A stretch of DNA of 64,000 nucleotides from Dokdonella_A sp963775445 (GTDB lineage: Bacteria; Pseudomonadota; Gammaproteobacteria; Xanthomonadales; Rhodanobacteraceae), in NCBI GenBank assembly GCA_963775445.1, contig CAVZIT010000008.1, positions 124,001-188,000 of the forward strand. The letters run 5' to 3'. Both the position numbers and the translations under genes were made by a program. The notes beneath the pieces are model-generated. The model worked only from the letters and a program-made list of their open reading frames with translations. It was not told the origin of the DNA and ran no database searches. Shown one piece after another: positions 45,580 to 56,157 of the stretch. Numbering within the stretch: position 1 is the stretch's first letter; the number at the start of each line of letters is the position of its first letter.

Positions 45580-46830
45580 ATGGATATTGCCCGACCCGAA
45601 CTCAAGAAGCGCAAGCGTCGCCGCCAGATGCTGATCGGCGGCGCCATTGCCGTGGTCCTTATTGTCGGTGGCATCGCGATCGCGCGGCTCGGGCCCGCCG
45701 TGCCCTCGGTCGAGCGCTCGAGTGTGCTGATCGATACGGTCAAACGCGGCGAACTGCTGCGTGAAGTCCGCGGCCCGGGCACGCTGGTACCGAAGGAAAT
45801 CCGCTGGATCGCAGCCGAGACCGATGCGCGCGTCGATCGCATCCTGGTGCGGCCGGGCGCCAAGGTCGAACCCGACACCGTCATTCTCGAGCTCAGCAAC
45901 CCGACGGTCCAGGATCACTTGTTGACGGCCAAGGCCGCGGTTACCGCCGGCGAGGCCGATCTCACCGCCAAGAAGCTGGAACTCAAATCGCATCTCCTCG
46001 ACGAGCAATCCGCGCACGCCCAGGCCAACAGCGATTACGAGGCCGCGCGCATGCAGGCCCAGGCAGAAAAATCGGTCGCGGCCAAGGGCATCATTCCGCG
46101 CGTGCAGTACGAGAAGAGCCTGATCGCGCTCAAGCAACTGCAATACCGTGTCGATATCGAGAAGCAGCGCGTCGCCGAATTCAGCAACAGCATCTCGGCG
46201 CAGACGGCCGCTGAACAGGCGCGGCTCAATCAACTGGTCGGTGCGCGCGATCTCGCGCAGCGCCAGGCCGATGCGCTCAAGGTGCGCGCGGGTATCGCCG
46301 GCGTGCTGCAGCAGGTACCGGTCGAGGAAGGTCAGCAGGTCACCGCGGGCACCAACCTCGCGCGCGTCGCCCGACCCGATTCGTTGCGCGCCGAGCTGCG
46401 TATCGCCGAAACCCAGGCCAAGGACGTCGTGATCGGCCAGAAGGTCAAGGTCGATACGCGCAACGGCATCATCGACGGCAAAGTCACGCGCGTCGATCCG
46501 GCCGTGCAGAACGGCACCGTCGAGGTCGATGTCGACCTGATCGGCAAGCTGCCACCGGGCGCGCGCCCGGACCTCTCGGTCGACGGCACGATCGAGATAG
46601 AGCGCCTTCCCGACGTGCTGTATGTCGGTCGCCCCGCGTTCGGGCAACCCGATTCGGAAGTGCGCCTGTTCCGCATCGGCGAGGACGGCATCGCGACGCG
46701 CGTCCCGGTGCGCCTCGGCAAGAGCTCGGTGAACCTGATCGAGATCAAGCAAGGATTGAAGGCCGGCGACCGCGTCGTCCTTTCCGACACCAGCGCCTAT
46801 GACCAGTACGACCGCATCAAACTCAATTGA
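45580..46830 (+). CDS. Membrane-fusion (HlyD/MacA-like) efflux adaptor
   Basis: A 416-aa periplasmic adaptor. A basic N-terminus (RPELKKRKRRRQ) precedes one membrane helix (about residues 19-38, MLIGGAIAVVLIVGGIAIA). A lipoyl-like half-motif is at VRGPGTLVPKEIRW and AETDARVDRILVRPGAKV; a coiled coil of about 100-240 follows (many Gln/Glu/Ala heptads), then the second lipoyl half (VRAGIAGVLQQVPVEEGQQV) and beta-barrel and membrane-proximal domains. It heads the series of ABC genes that follows, 72 bp upstream of the ATPase. No TolC-family gene is in the window, so the outer-membrane partner, if any, is elsewhere. Confidence 0.9.
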   Translation: MDIARPELKKRKRRRQMLIGGAIAVVLIVGGIAIARLGPAVPSVERSSVLIDTVKRGELLREVRGPGTLVPKEIRWIAAETDARVDRILVRPGAKVEPDTVILELSNPTVQDHLLTAKAAVTAGEADLTAKKLELKSHLLDEQSAHAQANSDYEAARMQAQAEKSVAAKGIIPRVQYEKSLIALKQLQYRVDIEKQRVAEFSNSISAQTAAEQARLNQLVGARDLAQRQADALKVRAGIAGVLQQVPVEEGQQVTAGTNLARVARPDSLRAELRIAETQAKDVVIGQKVKVDTRNGIIDGKVTRVDPAVQNGTVEVDVDLIGKLPPGARPDLSVDGTIEIERLPDVLYVGRPAFGQPDSEVRLFRIGEDGIATRVPVRLGKSSVNLIEIKQGLKAGDRVVLSDTSAYDQYDRIKLN

Positions 46831-46901
46831 ACCAGCTCGAGCCAGCAGGCTTGAGCGAGTAGTGCCCACGATTACCCGATCATCCGAATGAGACCGCGCG
46901 A

Positions 46902-47665
<764 letters not shown>

Positions 47666-47669
<4 letters not shown>

Positions 47670-48242
47670 GCGCGGTCGCCAGCCTGCGGCGCGCGGTGCG
47701 TTCGCTGCTGGCGCGTCCGCTGTTCTTCGCGAGCGCGGTCGCCACGCTCGCGCTCGGCGTCTGTGCGCTGACGGCGATCTTCTCGGTCTATGACGCGGTA
47801 CTGCTGCGGCCGCTGCCGTATGCCGACGCCGACCGTCTGGTCGCCGTGGCGCGCAACCAGCCTCCGGTGCACCACTCACCCGTGTCGCGCCCGGTGTTCC
47901 AGGAATGGCGCGACGCCGGTTCGAACGTGTTCGAGGCATTCGGTGGCTATGTCGAGCAGACCCTGAACCTGACGGGTGCAGGGGATGCCGAGCGACTGAC
48001 GACCTGCGCCGCGACCCCGGGCCAGTCTGCGCATGATCGTGCCAGGCCTCGTCATCGGCATCCTGGGCGCACTCGCGCTTGGCCGCGTGATCGCATCGCA
48101 ACTCTATGGCGTCGGCGGGGCCGATCCGCTGGTCCTGGCGTGCGTCACCACCGTGCTGCTTCTGGTCGCATTGGCAGCCTGCGCGATCCCGACTTTGCGC
48201 GCGGCCCGCATCGCGCCGATGGAGGCGCTGCGCGATGAGTGA
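47666..48242 (+). pseudogene. ADOP-like permease, internally deleted stub 1
   Basis: The first about 110 codons encode a normal permease N-terminus (MSAVASLRRAVRSLLARPLF, membrane helix, LRPLPYADADRLV, periplasmic start to LNLTGAGDAERL). Near 48000 the sequence passes directly to the last ~65 codons of a permease in another frame (GLVIGILGALALGRVIASQ, then LRAARIAPMEALRDE, stop at 48240-48242). About 600 residues of middle are missing and the two parts are out of frame. Its ATG overlaps the ATPase stop (ATGA). Probably the original first permease of the operon. Confidence 0.85.
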
Positions 48243-48287
48243 GCACCTCCGAAACCCGGCGTCACCTTGTCAGAGGAGTCGAATCCG

Positions 48288-50699
48288 ATGAGCGCTTTTG
48301 TCCACGAAATCAAACAAGCGATTCGCGGTGTCGGCAGCCAGCCCGGGTTCTCGGCGCTGGTGACCGGCGTGCTTGCGGCCGGACTCGCCTGCGTCATCTA
48401 CATGCTGATCGCAATCGACAGCTTCGTGATTCGCCCGCTGCCGTTTCCGCAGGCGCAACGACTGCTCAGCGCCGGACTCGACGACGGCAGCGATCGCGGC
48501 GGCGAACTCGATCCGGTGCGCAGCAACGATGTTGTGCAGTTGCGTCGTCACCTGGCCGGGCTTGCCGAGGTAGCCGGGTTCGAATCGGCAACCGTCAACC
48601 TGAGCGACCTCGACCGACCGGAACGTTACGACGGCGCGTTCGTTACCGGAAATCTCTTCCATGTGCTCGGCGTCGCGCCGGTTCTCGGCCGCGATTTCAG
48701 TCTCGCCGACGAACGCGATGGCGCGCCACCCGTCGTCATGCTCTCGCATGATCTGTGGGCCAGTCGCTACAGCGCGGATGCGGGCGTGATCGGGCGCCAG
48801 GTGCGCGTGAACTCGCAGCCGACCACGATCGTCGGCGTGATGCCCGAAGATTTCAGCTACCCGCGCCGCGAAGTCGTCTGGGTGCCCAAGCACTTCAGCG
48901 AGGCGGTCAACAACGACGATGCCTACGCCGTGGTCATGCGCCGCAACGAGGGTGCGAACGAGCGCGCGATCGACGCCGCGGTCGGTGCGTGGTTCGCCGA
49001 TGCAAGCAAGGCCGAACCCGAACATTTCCGCGGCTTGCGCGCGTCGGTCGAACCGCTTGATCTGCTCACCGTCAGCGCGACGACGCGCGGCGTGCTCGAC
49101 GTGATGCTGGTTGCCGCGCTGCTGGTGCTGCTGATCGCGTGTGCGAACGCCGCCAATCTGCTGCTGACGCGTACGCTCGCGCGGCGCCAGGAACTCGCGG
49201 TGCGCGTTGCGCTCGGCGCAAGTCGCGGCCGACTGATCCTGCATCTTATTGCGCAGAGCCTGCTGTTGAGCGCGATCGCAGCGATGATCGCAGTGCCGCT
49301 CGCGCGGCTCGCGGCGGCGTGGACCGAAGCGTCGTTCCGCGCCGCCGACGACGGCCCGCCGCACTGGATCCACTTCAGCCTCGACGGACGCATCGTCCTG
49401 ATGACTGTCGGAGTCGTCCTGGTCACCGCGCTCGTCGCCGGCCTGCTGCCCGCGTTGCGCGCGGGCGGCAATGCGATGGCTGGCGACCTCCGCGACGGCG
49501 CGCGCAACGTCGGCGGTGGCTTCGCACGCATCAGCCGCGCGCTCATGGTCGGCGAAGTCGCGCTGTCGCTGACGCTGCTGATCACGGTCGGCGCACTTGC
49601 CGGTATCGTCTCTTCGCTCGACAACACCGATCTCGGCATCGATCCGCGCGGCATCCTGACCGCGCGCGTCGGCCTGTTCGCGACTGCGTATCCGAAAGGC
49701 GCCGACCAGGTGCGCCTGTTCGAGCGCATCACCGATCGTCTGCGTGCCGATCCGGCGGTGATCAACGCAACCGCTGGCACGAACCTGCCCGGGCTCGACG
49801 GCGGCACTCGCGCCATCCTGCCGGATGGCGCCGTCGCAGGCGATGCGCCGCTGCCGCGCGTGCAATACGCGGCCGTCGACGACCAGTTTCTTTCGGCCTA
49901 CGGGATTCGACTGCAGCGCGGACGCTTTTTCGACACCCGCGACAGCGCCGAAGCGACGCCGGTGGCGGTCGTCGATCAGCGCTTCGCCGATCGTTACGGT
50001 GCCAAAGGCGACGTGATCGGCCAGCGCTTCCGGCTCGATCCGCGCGACAAGGAGTCGGTGTTGGTCACGATCGTCGGCGTGATTCCTTCGCTGTGGATGG
50101 ATCGCCCCGGCGATCCGAAGCGACCCGCGATGCTGGTGCCTCTGCGCCAGCAACCGGCACGCTTCGTGAGCCTCGCGATGCACGTGAAAGGCGATCCGGC
50201 TTCATTCGCGCCGCGCCTCGTCGACGACATCCGCGCCGTCGATCCGGATACGCCAGCGTACTGGGTGCGCACCTACGCCGAGTCGATACGGCAGGCGACG
50301 TTCTCGACGCGCATGCTCGCGAAGATGTTCGCGGCCTTCGGCATTCTCGCGCTCGCGCTGGCGGGCGCGGGACTCTACGGCGTGATCGCGTTCAACGTCG
50401 GCCAGCGCACGCGCGAGATCGGCGTGCGCCGCGCGCTCGGCGCGCAACCGGCGAGCGTGCTGCGCGATGTGCTCACGCGCGCGGGCTGGCAGGTCGGTAT
50501 CGGCCTCACGCTCGGCCTCGGCCTCGGCCTCGCACTCACGCGCGTGCTCACCTCCACGCTGCACAGCGAAGGCGGCAGCAGTGTCGCGGCAGTGCTCGGC
50601 GCATTGATTGTCTTGCTGGTGGCCGCCGCAGTCGCCGTGATCGTTCCGGCGCGCCGCGCGCTGCGCATCGATCCGATGGTCGCGCTGCGTTACGAATGA
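48288..50699 (+). CDS. ADOP/MacB-like ABC permease 1
   Basis: An 803-aa membrane protein. Helix 1 is at about 25-50, then a MacB_PCD periplasmic domain (GNLFHVLGVAPVLGRDF, GRQVRVNSQPTTIVGVMPED), an FtsX core with LIACANAANLLLTRTLARRQ and VALGASRGRLILHL, a second periplasmic domain and a second FtsX core (GQRTREIGVRRALGAQPASV, ending PARRALRIDPMVALRYE). The start at 48288 has GAGGAG nine bases upstream. In sequence it differs most from permeases 2, 3 and 6: for example it has LAGAGLYGVIAFNVGQRTRE instead of LAAIGIYGVLAFAVAQRTGE. It is 45 bp after stub 1 and 10 bp before stub 2. Confidence 0.9.
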   Translation: MSAFVHEIKQAIRGVGSQPGFSALVTGVLAAGLACVIYMLIAIDSFVIRPLPFPQAQRLLSAGLDDGSDRGGELDPVRSNDVVQLRRHLAGLAEVAGFESATVNLSDLDRPERYDGAFVTGNLFHVLGVAPVLGRDFSLADERDGAPPVVMLSHDLWASRYSADAGVIGRQVRVNSQPTTIVGVMPEDFSYPRREVVWVPKHFSEAVNNDDAYAVVMRRNEGANERAIDAAVGAWFADASKAEPEHFRGLRASVEPLDLLTVSATTRGVLDVMLVAALLVLLIACANAANLLLTRTLARRQELAVRVALGASRGRLILHLIAQSLLLSAIAAMIAVPLARLAAAWTEASFRAADDGPPHWIHFSLDGRIVLMTVGVVLVTALVAGLLPALRAGGNAMAGDLRDGARNVGGGFARISRALMVGEVALSLTLLITVGALAGIVSSLDNTDLGIDPRGILTARVGLFATAYPKGADQVRLFERITDRLRADPAVINATAGTNLPGLDGGTRAILPDGAVAGDAPLPRVQYAAVDDQFLSAYGIRLQRGRFFDTRDSAEATPVAVVDQRFADRYGAKGDVIGQRFRLDPRDKESVLVTIVGVIPSLWMDRPGDPKRPAMLVPLRQQPARFVSLAMHVKGDPASFAPRLVDDIRAVDPDTPAYWVRTYAESIRQATFSTRMLAKMFAAFGILALALAGAGLYGVIAFNVGQRTREIGVRRALGAQPASVLRDVLTRAGWQVGIGLTLGLGLGLALTRVLTSTLHSEGGSSVAAVLGALIVLLVAAAVAVIVPARRALRIDPMVALRYE

Positions 50700-50709
50700 A
50701 GACCCTGCC

Positions 50710-51203
50710 ATGAATCCGGTACTCGAAGAACTCAACAATGTCGTGCGCGGATTCGCGGCGCGTCCTGCGTTCTCCGCGCTTGGGGTCGGCGTGCTTGCGT
50801 CCGCCGGCACGATGATGCGCGGCCTTTCCGCTCTCGATCATGTCGATCTTGGTATTGATACCGCGCATTTGCTGAGTGCGAGCGTCGTATTGCCGACAAG
50901 CGCCCATGCGACGGGCGCCGATCAGGCGCGCCTCTGCGAACGGCTCGGAGAGCCGAACTCGCAAGCTCGGTCTTGCGTGACAGCGTGAAAGGCAGTGTCG
51001 TCGGCGTCGCTCTCGGCCTCGCAGCAGCCTGGGCTGTGCTGCAACTCGCGCGAGCGCAATTCTTCGGCATCGACGATGCCGGTCACCTGCTGCTCTGCGC
51101 GTGCGGCGTATTCGCGATGATCGCCGCATCCGTACTTGCCGCAGCCTTGCCCGCATGGCGCGCAGCTCGTATCGACCCGATCGTCGCGCTGCGCCACGAA
51201 TGA
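50710..51203 (+). pseudogene. ADOP-like permease, internally deleted stub 2
   Basis: Three permease pieces are left. N-terminal: MNPVLEELNNVVRGFAARPA to VLASAG. Middle: MRGLSALDHVDLGIDTAHLL to ADQARLCERL, which corresponds to the stretch LGIDPRGILTARVGLF to ADQVRLFERI in permease 1. C-terminal: from about 50980, VVGVALGLAAAWAVLQLAR to PAWRAARIDPIVALRHE, in a different frame. Two deletions have removed most of the protein. Its closest relation seems to be to permease 1. Confidence 0.85.
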
Positions 51204-51213
51204 GGAATCTGCC

Positions 51214-53673
51214 ATGTTCGATAACCTGATCCAGGACATCCGCTACGGACTGCGCACGCTCGCGGCGCGACCCGGCTTCACCAGCGCGGCACTGCTCACG
51301 CTCGCACTTGCGATCGGTGCGAACACGCTCGTGTTCAGCCTGATCGACGGCGTGTACCTGCAGCCGCTGCCGTACCACGACGATGCCACGTTGATCGATA
51401 TCGAGAACAGCTATCCGAAGATGGGCCTCGCGCTCGCGGGTGTGTCGATTCCGGATTATCTCGATCGCAGCACCCAGGTGCCGGCGCTGGCCGACAGCGC
51501 GCTGTACTCCGGTGACAGCTTCAATCTTGCCGAGAACGGCGCGCCAGAGCGCGTCCGTGGCACCCGCGCCACGCCGTCGTTGTTCACGACGCTTGGCGTC
51601 AACCCGGTGCTCGGCCGCGGTTTCACCGCCGACGAAGCGCTGCCGGGTCGCGACAAGGTCGTGGTGCTCGGCAATGCACTGTGGCGCAACCAGTTCGATG
51701 CCGATCCCGCCGCCGTGGGCCGCGATCTGCGCTTGAACGGCGAGAACTATCGTGTGGTCGGCGTGATGCCGCGAGGGTTCATGTTTCCGGACAGCGACAC
51801 GCAGATCTATGTGCCGTTCGCGTTCACCGATGCGCAGAAAGCCGACACCGAACGCGGCCGCGAATTTTCGCAAAGCGTCGCGCGGCTCGCGCCGGGAGCG
51901 ACGATGGCCAAAGTGAAAGCCCAATGCGACCTCGTGGTACAGCACAACATCGAGCGCATCGGCAGGATCGGGGGCAAGCAGGGCGGCCAGTTCAAGGACT
52001 TCATGCAGAAAGCCGGCTTCACGGTGACCGTGCGCTCGCTGCGCACTCAGCTCGCCGGCGATCACACGCGCATCCTCCTGCTGCTGCAGTTCGCCGTCGC
52101 GCTGGTGCTGTTGATCGCGTGCGCGAACATCGCCAATCTGCTGTTGACGCGGCTTTCCGCGCGGCAGAAAGAATTGTCGGTACGTACCGCGATGGGCGCC
52201 AGCCGCGGACGCATCGCGCGTCAGCTGCTGATTGAAGCCGTCGTGCTGGCGCTCGGTGGCGCCATCATCGGCGTCGGCGTGGCGCTGATCGGACAGCAAC
52301 TGATCGCACTGTCCGGCTTGTTGCCGGAGTGGGTCACGCTGAAGCTCGATCCGCAGGTCCTTCTGTTCACCTTCGTGGTTGCGCTGGTCGCGGGACTTCT
52401 GTTCGGTTCGTTTCCGATGCTGTCGGCCGGCATGGTGCGACCACAGGCCGTGTTGCGCGAAGCGGGTCGCATCGGCGGCGGCGGTCGCGGCGCGCGCGCA
52501 CTGCGCAACGCATTGGTAGTCACCCAGATTGCGCTTGCGGTCGCGTTGCTCGCGAGCGCCGGGTTGCTGGTTCGAAGCTTTGCCAAGGTGCTCGACCAGA
52601 GCCCCGGATTCGACAGCAGCGGTGTGCTGACCGCGGCACTGGCGCTGCCGAAGGCAAAATATCCGGACGACGCGGCAAAAGCGCAGGTGATGAGGCGCAT
52701 GCTCGATGCCGCCCGGGCGCTGCCCGGCGTCACCACGGTCGGACTGACCGACGTGCGGCCGATGTCCGGCGCCATGAACGGATCGAGCTACAAGATCGAA
52801 GGACAGGACAGCGCCGGAGCGTCGCCGCATGCGTACGTGCGGACCGTCGATGCAGGCTATTTCAAGGCGATGGGTATTCCGTTGCTGCGCGGCAGGACGT
52901 TTTCCTCGTCGGACTGGAACAGCAAGGGCAAGGTCGCGGTCGTCGACGCACTGTTCGCCCAAAAGCGCTTTCCAAACGGCGATGCTCTCGGCCAGGTGCT
53001 CGATCTCAATCGCGTCGCCACCACCGATCAGAACTACACCATCGTCGGCGTCGTCGGAACGGTCAAGAACGACGATCTCGCGGAAGCGCCGAAAGAGGAG
53101 ACCTATTACCTCGATTTTGGGCAGTCACCGGTCGATACGGTGATTTTGGTGCTGCGCACGCATGGGGCTCCGGCCGCGCTTGCAGCGCCACTGCGTGCAG
53201 CCATCCGTTCGGTCGATCCGGATCAACCACTGTTCAATATCATGACGCTCGATCAGCGCATCCATCAATCGCTGGCCGGCCGCCGCGTACCGATGCAACT
53301 GATCGGCGCATTCGCGGTGCTCGCGTTGCTGCTTGCTGCGATCGGCATCTATGGCGTGCTCGCGTTCGCGGTCGCCCAGCGCACCGGCGAGTTCGGCGTG
53401 CGCATGGCGATAGGCGCCGATGGCGCGCGCATCCGCCGTCAGGTGCTCGGCGATGGCGCGCGGTTGCTCGGCATCGGCCTTGGCATCGGCATTCTCGGTG
53501 CACTCGTGCTCGGTACGGTGTTGAAGAGCCAACTGTTCGGCGTCGGCCGCGTGGATGTGGCGAGCCTCGCACTGGTCGTCGTGGTGCTTGCTGCGACAGC
53601 GCTCGTCGCATGCTGGCTTCCGGCACGGCGAGCGGCGCGCATCGCGCCGCTCGAAGCCTTGCGTTACGAATGA
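51214..53673 (+). CDS. ADOP/MacB-like ABC permease 2
   Basis: An 819-aa membrane protein, starting MFDNLIQDIRYGLRTLAARP. Helix 1 is SAALLTLALAIGANTLVFSL; the first MacB_PCD domain includes GVSIPDYLDRSTQVPALADS; the central FtsX core has LIACANIANLLLTRLSARQK. After a second periplasmic domain (GYFKAMGIPLLRGRTFSSSD) the C-terminal core begins RRVPMQLIGAFAVLALLLAA. Ends PARRAARIAPLEALRYE. The ATG is 10 bp after the TGA of stub 2, with GAGGAATCT as ribosome-binding site. Closest by eye to permease 3. Confidence 0.93.
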   Translation: MFDNLIQDIRYGLRTLAARPGFTSAALLTLALAIGANTLVFSLIDGVYLQPLPYHDDATLIDIENSYPKMGLALAGVSIPDYLDRSTQVPALADSALYSGDSFNLAENGAPERVRGTRATPSLFTTLGVNPVLGRGFTADEALPGRDKVVVLGNALWRNQFDADPAAVGRDLRLNGENYRVVGVMPRGFMFPDSDTQIYVPFAFTDAQKADTERGREFSQSVARLAPGATMAKVKAQCDLVVQHNIERIGRIGGKQGGQFKDFMQKAGFTVTVRSLRTQLAGDHTRILLLLQFAVALVLLIACANIANLLLTRLSARQKELSVRTAMGASRGRIARQLLIEAVVLALGGAIIGVGVALIGQQLIALSGLLPEWVTLKLDPQVLLFTFVVALVAGLLFGSFPMLSAGMVRPQAVLREAGRIGGGGRGARALRNALVVTQIALAVALLASAGLLVRSFAKVLDQSPGFDSSGVLTAALALPKAKYPDDAAKAQVMRRMLDAARALPGVTTVGLTDVRPMSGAMNGSSYKIEGQDSAGASPHAYVRTVDAGYFKAMGIPLLRGRTFSSSDWNSKGKVAVVDALFAQKRFPNGDALGQVLDLNRVATTDQNYTIVGVVGTVKNDDLAEAPKEETYYLDFGQSPVDTVILVLRTHGAPAALAAPLRAAIRSVDPDQPLFNIMTLDQRIHQSLAGRRVPMQLIGAFAVLALLLAAIGIYGVLAFAVAQRTGEFGVRMAIGADGARIRRQVLGDGARLLGIGLGIGILGALVLGTVLKSQLFGVGRVDVASLALVVVVLAATALVACWLPARRAARIAPLEALRYE

Positions 53674-53683
53674 GGAGATCGCG

Positions 53684-56137
53684 ATGTTCGAATCGTGGAT
53701 TCAGGATATTCATCATGCCATGCGCGCACTTGCGGCGCGGCCGGCTTTCGCTGCGGCGATCATCGTTACGGTCGCGCTCGGTATTGGCGCCAACGCGCTG
53801 GTGTTCAGCCTGATCGATGGCGTTTATTTCAAGGCGCTGCCCTATCGCGACGGCGCCGCGCTGATCGATCTCGGCAACAGCTACGCGACATCCGGTCCAG
53901 GCCGCGTCGCCGTGTCGATTCCCGATTATCTCGATCGGCGCACCGGCGTCCCGGCGCTGACCGACAGCGCGCTGTATACCGATGCGGATCTCAACCTGTC
54001 GATCGACGGCACGTCGGAACGCCTGCGCGGATTGCGCGTGACGCCGTCGCTGTTTTCCACCCTCGGCGTCGGGGCAATGCTGGGGCGCACCTTCACAGAA
54101 GATGAAGCCCAGATCGGCAAGGACAAGGTCGTGGTACTCGGCAATGCGTTGTGGCGCAACCATTTCGACGCGGATCCCGGCATTGTCGGCCGCGACCTGC
54201 GTCTGGGCGGCGAATCATGGCGCGTCGTCGGCGTGATGCCGGAAGGATTCATGTTTCCCGATCGCGACGTACAACTTTACGTGCCGTTCGCGTTCACCGA
54301 CGCGCAGAAAGGCGATCGGGAGCGCGGCAACGAATTCTCCTACAGCGTCGCCCGTCTCGCTCCGGGCGCAACCGACGCCCAAGTCAAGGCGCAGTGCGAC
54401 GCGATCATCCGCCGCAACGCCGAGCGCATCGGCGCGATGGGCAAGGATGGTGCGAGTTTCCGCGACTATCTGGTTTCGTCCGGCTTCACCGTGACCGCGC
54501 AACCACTTCGCGCGATCCTCGCCGACGAGAAGTCCAACGTCCTGTTCCTGTTGCAGGGTGCGGTCGCGCTGGTCCTGCTGATCGCGTGCGCCAACATCGC
54601 CAACCTGCTGCTTGCCCGGATATCCGCGCGAAGCAAGGAGCTCTCCGTGCGTTCCGCGCTCGGCGCCGGACGCATGCGCATCGCGCGCCAGCTCCTGATC
54701 GAATCGCTGCTGCTGGCGTTTATCGGAGGCGTCATCGGACTGCTCGTCGCCCTCGGCAGCGCGCGCATCGTCGCCGCCTCGGGCTTGCTGCCCGACTGGA
54801 TCAGCCTCACGCCGGACGCGCGCGTGCTCGGTTTCGGCTTCGCGCTTTCCGTGCTAACCGGTCTCGTTTTCGGGCTGGTCCCGGCATTCGCGGCGATCGG
54901 GGCCGCGCCACAACGCGCGCTGCGCGAGGCCGGCCGGCTGGGCGGCGGCGGTCGAGGCGCCCAACGCACGCGCCAGGTGTTGGTGATCGTGCAACTCGCC
55001 CTCGCGGTGACGCTGCTGGCGGGCTCGGGACTCCTGTTGCGCAGCTTCGCCAAGGTCGTCGACGAAAACCCGGGGTTTCGCAGTGACGGCGTCCTGACCG
55101 CCGCGATCGCGCTGCCCCAGTCGAGATACGCGGATCGTCCCGCGAGCGTGCGTACCTACGCGCGCGTTCTCGACGCAGTGCGCGCGCTACCGGGCACCGA
55201 GCGCGTCGGACTGGTGGATGCATTGCCGTTCGCCGGCAACGACGGCGGCTCCAGCTATCGCATCGAAGGTGCTCCGCGCACGGCGACGCCGCCGCATGGT
55301 CATGTGTTGAGTGTCGACGACGGGTATTTCCGGGCCATGGACATCCCGCTGCTGCGCGGGCGCACGTTTTCGCGTGCCGACTGGGACACCGCGGCCAAAG
55401 TGGTCGTGATCGACGAGATGTTCGCGCACAAGCGTTTCCCGGCCGGCGACGCGATAGGTCACCGCCTCGACATGGGCTCGCCGAGCAAGCCCGATCTTTA
55501 CACGATCATCGGCGTGGTCGGCACGACCCGCTACGCAGATCTGGCAACGGCACCTCGCGAGGAGACCTATTACTTCGATTTCGCCGACTCGCCGAGCCCG
55601 ACGGCGCTGTTGACCGTGCGAAGTTCCGTCCCACCAGCCGCGCTCGTCGCGTCGCTGCGCAAGGCGATCGGCTCGGTCGATCCCGATCTGCCGCTGTTCG
55701 ACATCAAGACGATGGATCAGCGCATCGGTCTTTCGCTCGCCGGCCGGCGCGTACCGATGCAACTGCTCGGTGGCTTCGCGGCACTGGCCCTGCTGCTGGC
55801 CGCCATCGGCATCTACGGCGTGCTCGCGTTCGCGGTCGCCCAGCGCACCGGCGAGTTCGGCGTGCGCATGGCGATTGGCGCGGATGGAGCGCGCATCCGC
55901 CGCCAGGTGCTCGGCGACGGCGCGCGCCTGATCGGATTCGGGCTCGGCCTCGGCTTGATTGGCGCGATAGCACTCGGATGGGTACTGCGAAGCCGGCTAT
56001 TCGGCGTCGACAGCATCGATCCGCCGAGTCTGGCGCTGGTCGTGCTGGTCCTGGCCGCGACGGCATTCGCAGCCTGCTGGCTGCCCGCCCGGCGTGCGGC
56101 ACTCGTGCCGCCCACCGAAGCGTTGCGTTACCAATAG
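53684..56137 (+). CDS. ADOP/MacB-like ABC permease 3
   Basis: An 817-aa membrane protein with the same layout. It starts MFESWIQDIHHAMRALAARP, with VSIPDYLDRRTGVPALTDSA and LYVPFAFTDAQKGDRERGNE in the first periplasmic domain. The stretch LLAAIGIYGVLAFAVAQRTG and the following EFGVRMAIGADGARIRRQVL are identical in protein to permease 2, and 59 bases in a row are identical in DNA (55817-55875 and 53353-53411). GAGGAGA precedes the ATG; it starts 10 bp after permease 2. Confidence 0.93.
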   Translation: MFESWIQDIHHAMRALAARPAFAAAIIVTVALGIGANALVFSLIDGVYFKALPYRDGAALIDLGNSYATSGPGRVAVSIPDYLDRRTGVPALTDSALYTDADLNLSIDGTSERLRGLRVTPSLFSTLGVGAMLGRTFTEDEAQIGKDKVVVLGNALWRNHFDADPGIVGRDLRLGGESWRVVGVMPEGFMFPDRDVQLYVPFAFTDAQKGDRERGNEFSYSVARLAPGATDAQVKAQCDAIIRRNAERIGAMGKDGASFRDYLVSSGFTVTAQPLRAILADEKSNVLFLLQGAVALVLLIACANIANLLLARISARSKELSVRSALGAGRMRIARQLLIESLLLAFIGGVIGLLVALGSARIVAASGLLPDWISLTPDARVLGFGFALSVLTGLVFGLVPAFAAIGAAPQRALREAGRLGGGGRGAQRTRQVLVIVQLALAVTLLAGSGLLLRSFAKVVDENPGFRSDGVLTAAIALPQSRYADRPASVRTYARVLDAVRALPGTERVGLVDALPFAGNDGGSSYRIEGAPRTATPPHGHVLSVDDGYFRAMDIPLLRGRTFSRADWDTAAKVVVIDEMFAHKRFPAGDAIGHRLDMGSPSKPDLYTIIGVVGTTRYADLATAPREETYYFDFADSPSPTALLTVRSSVPPAALVASLRKAIGSVDPDLPLFDIKTMDQRIGLSLAGRRVPMQLLGGFAALALLLAAIGIYGVLAFAVAQRTGEFGVRMAIGADGARIRRQVLGDGARLIGFGLGLGLIGAIALGWVLRSRLFGVDSIDPPSLALVVLVLAATAFAACWLPARRAALVPPTEALRYQ

Positions 56138-56157
56138 TCCGCGATTGGAGAAAGTCC

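Noticed and set aside
48270..50183. Long minus-strand open frame (637 codons) opposite permease 1
   Set aside because: Gln/Arg/His/Asp-rich composition without any family motif; a mirror of high-GC third positions of the real gene. The same applies to frames opposite lon, clpX and mutS.
50548..52962. Minus-strand open frame of 804 codons opposite stub 2 and permease 2
   Set aside because: Runs across gene borders and a stub, no start context and no recognisable domain; composition artefact.
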